Origin: Comamonadaceae bacterium
Lineage (GTDB): Bacteria; Pseudomonadota; Gammaproteobacteria; Burkholderiales; Burkholderiaceae_C
DNA: 18,216 nt
Assembly: GCA_027490555.1 (NCBI GenBank)
Contig: JAIXXW010000327.1
Span: 1-18,216, forward strand
Direction: 5' to 3'
Below, one piece after another: positions 14,338 to 18,216 of this stretch. Each line of letters starts with the position of its first letter. Position 1 is the stretch's first letter. A program made the position numbers and the translations under genes. The notes beneath the pieces are model-generated. The model was not told the origin of the DNA, did no database searches, and worked only from the letters and a program-made list of their open reading frames with translations.

Positions 14338-15624
14338 TCAGGTCACGCTGTTCTTGTGCCCATAGCGGGGGTCTTGCCATTCGCCACTGTGCATCACCTG
14401 GCGCAGCTGTTCAGCGGCCTGCCACACGTCGGCATAGCCCAGGTACAGCGGCGTGAAGCCAAAGCGCAGGATGTCGGCGTGCGGGCCGCCGTCGCCCGCG
14501 CGGAAGTCGCCGATCACACCGCGGTCGATCAGGGCCTGCACGATGGCGTAGGCGCCTTCGGCGCGGGTCAGGCTCACTTGCGAGCCGCGCTGGGCTTCCT
14601 CGGTCGGGGTGGCGATGCCAAAGCCGTGACCGTGCAGGCGCGTGCGCACCAGCTGCATGAACAAGCCCGTGAGGGCCAGCGACTTTTGGCGCAGCGCGGC
14701 CATGCCACCGAAGGCTTCGGCGTGCAAAAAAGCGTCCAGGCCGCAGTCCAGGGCGGTCAGGCTCAGGATGGGTTGTGTGCCGCATTGGTAGCGCGCGATG
14801 CCCGGGGCGGGCCGGTAATCGGGCGTGAAGGCAAATGGCGCCGCATGCCCCCACCAGCCGGCCAGCGGTTGCCAAAAGCGGTCGGTGTGTTGGGGATGGA
14901 CCCAGACAAACGCCGGTGCGCCGGGACCCCCATTGAGGTATTTGTAGCCGCAGCCCACCGCAAAGTCGGCCCCCGATCCGTGCAGGTCGACGGGCACCGC
15001 ACCCGCGCTGTGCGCCAGGTCCCACACCGTCAGGATGCCCATGGCGTGGGCTTGTGCCGTGAGCGCCTGCATGTCGTGCATGGCGCCGGTGCGGTAATTC
15101 ACATGGGTCAGCAGCAGCACGGCCACATCGTCCTGCATGGCGGCGGCCAGGTCCTGGGTGTCGACCAGCTGCAGGCTGCAAGCACGCTCTTGGCACAAGG
15201 CTTCGACGATGTACAGGTCCGTCGGGAAATTGCTGCGTTCGCTGAGGATCTTGGTTTTGTGCGGGTGGTCGGCGGTGGCGATGCGCAGCGCTGCGGTCAG
15301 CACCTTGAACAGGTTGACCGAGGTGCTGTCGGCAGCGATCACCTCGCCTGGCCGGGCACCGATGAGGCGGGCGATTTTGTCGCCCACACGCTGGGGCAGT
15401 AAGAACCAGCCGGCCGTGTTCCAGCTTCGGATCAGGTCTTGCCCCCATTCGTGTGTGACGGCCTGGGCCACCCGGGCTGGGACGGTTTTGGGCAGCACAC
15501 CCAGGGAATTGCCGTCCAGGTAAATCACGCCCGCTGGCACCTCGAACAGATCACGCAGGGGGCGCAGGGGGTCTTGTTGGTCCAGCAGTTCGCAGTCGTG
15601 CAGGGTGGGGGTGAGGTTCAGCAT
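14338..15624 (-). CDS. kynU: Kynureninase
   Basis: A 428-aa PLP enzyme that splits L-kynurenine into anthranilate and L-alanine in tryptophan degradation. The PLP lysine is Lys228 in GCGYKYLNGGPG, essentially where the Pseudomonas enzyme has Lys227. Also present are the N-terminal YLDGNSLG, the substrate-site region STSVNLFK, the PLP aspartate in WDLAHSAG and a cofactor-phosphate segment near YQCGTQPILS. Length matches the family (about 415-425). The ribosome site is weak. It lies 84 bp after the cysteine-cluster gene on the same strand, so it may be read from the arg operon or from a promoter in that gap. Genes for tryptophan dioxygenase and kynurenine formamidase are not in the window. The REP-like array follows directly downstream. 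Confidence 0.96.
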   Translation of the reverse strand: MLNLTPTLHDCELLDQQDPLRPLRDLFEVPAGVIYLDGNSLGVLPKTVPARVAQAVTHEWGQDLIRSWNTAGWFLLPQRVGDKIARLIGARPGEVIAADSTSVNLFKVLTAALRIATADHPHKTKILSERSNFPTDLYIVEALCQERACSLQLVDTQDLAAAMQDDVAVLLLTHVNYRTGAMHDMQALTAQAHAMGILTVWDLAHSAGAVPVDLHGSGADFAVGCGYKYLNGGPGAPAFVWVHPQHTDRFWQPLAGWWGHAAPFAFTPDYRPAPGIARYQCGTQPILSLTALDCGLDAFLHAEAFGGMAALRQKSLALTGLFMQLVRTRLHGHGFGIATPTEEAQRGSQVSLTRAEGAYAIVQALIDRGVIGDFRAGDGGPHADILRFGFTPLYLGYADVWQAAEQLRQVMHSGEWQDPRYGHKNSVT

Positions 15625-15708
15625 GGGGGTGTCTTGGGCTCGGTGCCCACAGTGTAGGCGCAGGCATTGGCGGCAGGTGCCTTCCCGACAGCATCCGGGT
15701 CAAGAGGC

Positions 15709-16017
15709 TCAGAGGCTGAGGGCGGGAAGGCCATGGCGGCGCCGGGCCTGCTCGCAGGCGGGGCTGCCTTCTTCGAATTCACGGCAGGGAGAGGGGCGCC
15801 ACTCGTAGATGCCGCACAGGGCTTTTTCGCCCGTCTTGCCGTACAGCGCTGCACAGCGGGGTGGACTGTGGTCGGTGCCGCGCATGCGGCAGGTGTGCTC
15901 GTTCAGAGGCGAGGCCAGGCCAGCGGGCACAGCGCCGCCGCCTTCCTCGTATTCGAAGACAGAAAAATCCACCCGGAAACTCACGCAGCAAGCGCCGCAG
16001 CTGGTGCAGGCGCTCAT
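15709..16017 (-). CDS. YkgJ-family cysteine cluster protein
   Basis: A 102-aa protein of the YkgJ-type zinc- or iron-chelating family, whose role is not established. Cysteines are at 4, 7, 10 and 11 (CTSCGACC), 43, 55, 68 and 78 (CGIYEWRPSPCREF) and 88, the family pattern for a metal site. There is no signal peptide or membrane segment. The start is ATG 16017, one base after the argF stop (TGA-G-ATG), so it is almost certainly translated by ribosomes finishing argF. A longer in-frame start within argF would add 33 residues without family resemblance. Its tight link to arginine genes may be only positional. Confidence 0.88.
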   Translation of the reverse strand: MSACTSCGACCVSFRVDFSVFEYEEGGGAVPAGLASPLNEHTCRMRGTDHSPPRCAALYGKTGEKALCGIYEWRPSPCREFEEGSPACEQARRRHGLPALSL

Positions 16018-16018
16018 C

Positions 16019-16987
16019 TCAGGCCTGCACGCGTCCCAGCAGCAAAAATTCCATGAGGGCTTTTTGCACATGCATGCGGTTTTCGGCTTCGTCCCAGACC
16101 ACCGATTGGGGGCCATCGATGACTTCGGCGCTGACTTCCTCGCCCCGGTGGGCGGGCAGGCAATGCATGAACAGGGCGTCGGGCTTGGCCACTTGCATCA
16201 TGGCTTGGTCCACACACCAGTCGGCAAAAGCTTTCTTGCGGGCCTCGTTTTCGGCCTCGAAACCCATGCTGGTCCACACATCGGTGGTGACCAGGTCGGC
16301 GCCACGGCAAGCGTCCTCGGGGTCTTTGAAGACCTTGTAGCTGTCGGCGCTGCGCAGACCGGCCACGGCCTGGTCCACTTCGTAGCCGCTGGGGGTGCTC
16401 AGGTGCACCGTGAAACCCAACAACTCGGCCGCTTGCAGCCAGGTGTTGGCCATGTTGTTGCCATCCCCAACCCAGGCCACCACCTTGCCTCGGAGGGTCG
16501 AGGGGTCCGGCCTGCCCTGGGTGTCCAGGCCCCGGTGCTCCAGGAAGGTGAACAGGTCGGCCAGGATCTGGCAGGGGTGAAATTCGTTGGTCAGGCCGTT
16601 GATGACGGGCACGCGCGAATGCGAGGCAAAGCGCTCGATCTTGTCCTGGCCGTAGGTGCGGATCATGACCAGGTCCGTCATCCGGCTGATCACTCGGGCG
16701 CTGTCTTCGATCGGCTCGGCGCGGCCGAGCTGGCTGTCGCCCGTGGTCAGGTGCACCACCGAGCCACCGAGCTGGTACATGCCCGCCTCAAAGCTCACGC
16801 GGGTGCGCGTGCTGGCTTTTTCAAAGATCATGGCCAATGTGCGGTCGGCCAGCGGATGGTATTTTTCGTAGGCCTTGAACTTGCGCTTGATCTCGGCCGC
16901 GCGTGCAAACAGGTGCGCGTACTCGTCAGCGCTCAGGTCGGTGAACTGCAGGTAATGGCGCACAGGCACGGGTGGGGTCTGGCTCAT
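16019..16987 (-). CDS. argF: Ornithine carbamoyltransferase
   Basis: A 322-aa cytoplasmic enzyme of arginine synthesis, joining carbamoyl phosphate to ornithine to make citrulline. The carbamoyl-phosphate loop STRTR is at 59-63, followed by the HPCQ motif, the ornithine-side DVWTSMG segment and the catalytic HCLPAHRG with Cys276. The length and N-terminus, RHYLQFTDLSADE, fit an anabolic trimeric enzyme with a short added leader. The start ATG 16987 overlaps the argD stop as ATGA, so the two are translationally coupled; an in-frame extension into argD is rejected for this reason. The cysteine-cluster gene starts one base after the stop. Confidence 0.96.
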   Translation of the reverse strand: MSQTPPVPVRHYLQFTDLSADEYAHLFARAAEIKRKFKAYEKYHPLADRTLAMIFEKASTRTRVSFEAGMYQLGGSVVHLTTGDSQLGRAEPIEDSARVISRMTDLVMIRTYGQDKIERFASHSRVPVINGLTNEFHPCQILADLFTFLEHRGLDTQGRPDPSTLRGKVVAWVGDGNNMANTWLQAAELLGFTVHLSTPSGYEVDQAVAGLRSADSYKVFKDPEDACRGADLVTTDVWTSMGFEAENEARKKAFADWCVDQAMMQVAKPDALFMHCLPAHRGEEVSAEVIDGPQSVVWDEAENRMHVQKALMEFLLLGRVQA

Positions 16988-18186
16988 GCGGACTCCGCCA
17001 AAAAGGTCTTGATCAGCGGCACCAAAATGGCCACCACTTCGTCGGCTTCGGCCTCGGTCATGATGAGTGGGGGCACCAAGCGGATCACGCTGTCGGCGGT
17101 CACGCTCAGCAGCAAGCCGGCTTCGGCGGCCCGTGTCCAAATGGCACCGCAAGGGCGGTCCAGCTCGATGCCCAGCATCAAGCCTTGGCCGCGCACTTCT
17201 TTCACCCCTGGCACGCCCGCCAGAGCCTTCTCAAGCGCGCTGCGCAAATGCGTCCCCACCGTGGCCGCGTTGGCCATCAGGCCGTCTTTTTCCATGATGC
17301 GGATGGTTTCAACCCCAGCGCGCATCGCCAAAGGATTGCCGCCAAAGGTGGTGCCGTGGTTGCCGGGCTGGAAGATCTGGGCGGCCTTGGGCCCGGCCAC
17401 CACCGCGCCAATCGGCACGCCCGAGCCCAGGCCTTTGGCCAGTGGCATCACATCCGGCACAATGCCGGCCCACTGGTGGGCAAACCATTTGCCGGTACGG
17501 CCCATGCCGCACTGCACCTCGTCGATCATCATTAGCCAGTCTTTCTGATCGCACAGGGCGCGCACCTGCTGCAGGTATTCGATGCGCATCGGGTTGATGC
17601 CGCCTTCGCCCTGGATGGTCTCCATGAACACCGCCACCACGTTCGGATTGCCCTCGGTGGCTTTTTTCAGGGCCTCGATGTCGTTGACCGGCACGCGCAC
17701 AAAGCCTTCCACCATGGGCCCAAAGCCTTTTTTCAGCTTTTCATTGGCGGTGGCGCTCAGGGTGGCAATGCTGCGGCCATGGAAGGCTTTTTCGTAGACC
17801 ACGATTTCGGGTCTTTCGATGCCTTTGTCGTGGCCAAATTTGCGTGCCAGCTTGATGGCCGCCTCGTTGGCCTCCAGCCCGGTGCAGCAAAAAAACACAT
17901 TCGTCATGCCCGACAACTCGACCAGCTTGGCCGCCAGCACCTCGCCATTGGGCACATGGAAATAGTTGCAGCTGTGGATCATTTTGGTCAGTTGGTCTTG
18001 CAGGGCAGGGACCAGATCGGGGTGGTTGTGCCCCAGGGTGTTGACCGCAATGCCCGCCAGCGCATCCAGGTAGGACTTGCCATTGACGTCCCAAACACGG
18101 CAACCCTGACCATGGCTGAGCGCAATCGGCAGTCGGCCATAGGTGTTCATGGTGTGCGGTGAGGCGGCTTCAATGTGAGCGGTCAT
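16984..18186 (-). CDS. argD: Acetylornithine aminotransferase
   Basis: A 400-aa class III PLP aminotransferase of arginine synthesis, converting N-acetylglutamate semialdehyde to N-acetylornithine; members often also serve in lysine synthesis. The N-terminus has TMNTYGRLPIALSHGQG, typical of ArgD. The PLP lysine is Lys251 in PLAKGLGSG (E. coli Lys255). The PLP aspartate lies in MIDEVQCGMGRTG, and the cofactor-phosphate loop GTTFGGNPLA is present. The start is set by an AGGAG ribosome site 7 nt upstream. It is the first gene of a tight argD-argF-ykgJ unit; the promoter lies beyond the right edge of the window. A broader omega-aminotransferase role cannot be excluded, but argF next door favours ArgD. 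Confidence 0.94.
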   Translation of the reverse strand: MTAHIEAASPHTMNTYGRLPIALSHGQGCRVWDVNGKSYLDALAGIAVNTLGHNHPDLVPALQDQLTKMIHSCNYFHVPNGEVLAAKLVELSGMTNVFFCCTGLEANEAAIKLARKFGHDKGIERPEIVVYEKAFHGRSIATLSATANEKLKKGFGPMVEGFVRVPVNDIEALKKATEGNPNVVAVFMETIQGEGGINPMRIEYLQQVRALCDQKDWLMMIDEVQCGMGRTGKWFAHQWAGIVPDVMPLAKGLGSGVPIGAVVAGPKAAQIFQPGNHGTTFGGNPLAMRAGVETIRIMEKDGLMANAATVGTHLRSALEKALAGVPGVKEVRGQGLMLGIELDRPCGAIWTRAAEAGLLLSVTADSVIRLVPPLIMTEAEADEVVAILVPLIKTFLAESA

Positions 18187-18193
18187 GCTTGAA

Positions 18194-18198
18194 CTCCT
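18194..18198 (-). promoter_or_regulatory. Ribosome binding site of argD
   Basis: AGGAG on the minus strand, 7 nt before ATG 18186, fixes the argD start. The remaining bases to the window edge are too few to identify a promoter. Confidence 0.8.
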
Positions 18199-18216
18199 GA
18201 AATGAAAATCGGCTCA

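Noticed and set aside
13830..14456. Short open frames through the repeat array with recurring VGAHPVGD- or PTGWAPT-like peptides
   Set aside because: The peptides repeat only because the DNA repeats. The 94-bp period shifts frame each unit and there is no ribosome site or family resemblance.
15651..15704. Minus-strand promoter before kynU (TTGACC near 15699-15704 with TACACT at 15651-15656)
   Set aside because: The two boxes are about 41 bp apart, far from the 17 bp needed, and neither has a proper partner at the right distance.
15809..17548. 579-codon open frame on the plus strand
   Set aside because: It crosses the cysteine-cluster gene, argF and argD in antisense; each of these has full family motifs on the other strand.

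Overview
The window reads as a chromosomal segment of a high-GC betaproteobacterium, most likely Burkholderiales and Comamonadaceae-like. This is inferred from codon use, the full-length AcnB, the argD-argF arrangement with a cysteine-cluster gene behind it, and the type of enzymes present; no rRNA or marker gene is available to fix the genus. I see no phage genes, insertion sequences, CRISPR arrays or tRNAs.

Left part, plus strand (1-9898). A complete aconitase B gene ends in a strong intrinsic terminator. Behind a plausible promoter lie two overlapping, homologous hybrid sensor histidine kinases (ATGA overlap), each with six predicted membrane helices, a coiled coil, a kinase core and a C-terminal receiver. 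Both sensor domains carry a short GGxxSP loop between helices 3 and 4. Next is an exported (twin-arginine) metallo-beta-lactamase-fold hydrolase whose seven metal ligands match the spacing of methyl parathion hydrolase. It is closed by a second strong terminator. Then come an aldo/keto reductase and an FAD monooxygenase, probably one transcription unit.

Middle (9952-13978). A secreted MltB-type lytic transglycosylase on the plus strand converges on a two-gene molybdenum hydroxylase (IorAB type) on the minus strand. Their stop codons lie 2 bp apart inside one palindrome.

Right part, minus strand (13979-18216). argD, argF and a small YkgJ-type cysteine-cluster gene are packed end to start, followed by kynU. 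Between kynU and the hydroxylase genes is a 359-bp gene-free gap. It is filled by a tandem array with an exact 94-bp period, in which each unit holds two inverted REP-like hairpins. The facing hairpins differ by a paired G-C to C-G exchange, so base pairing rather than sequence appears to be kept. This array and the paired kinases are the two most interesting items. I do not see a clearly new multi-gene defence or mobile system here.
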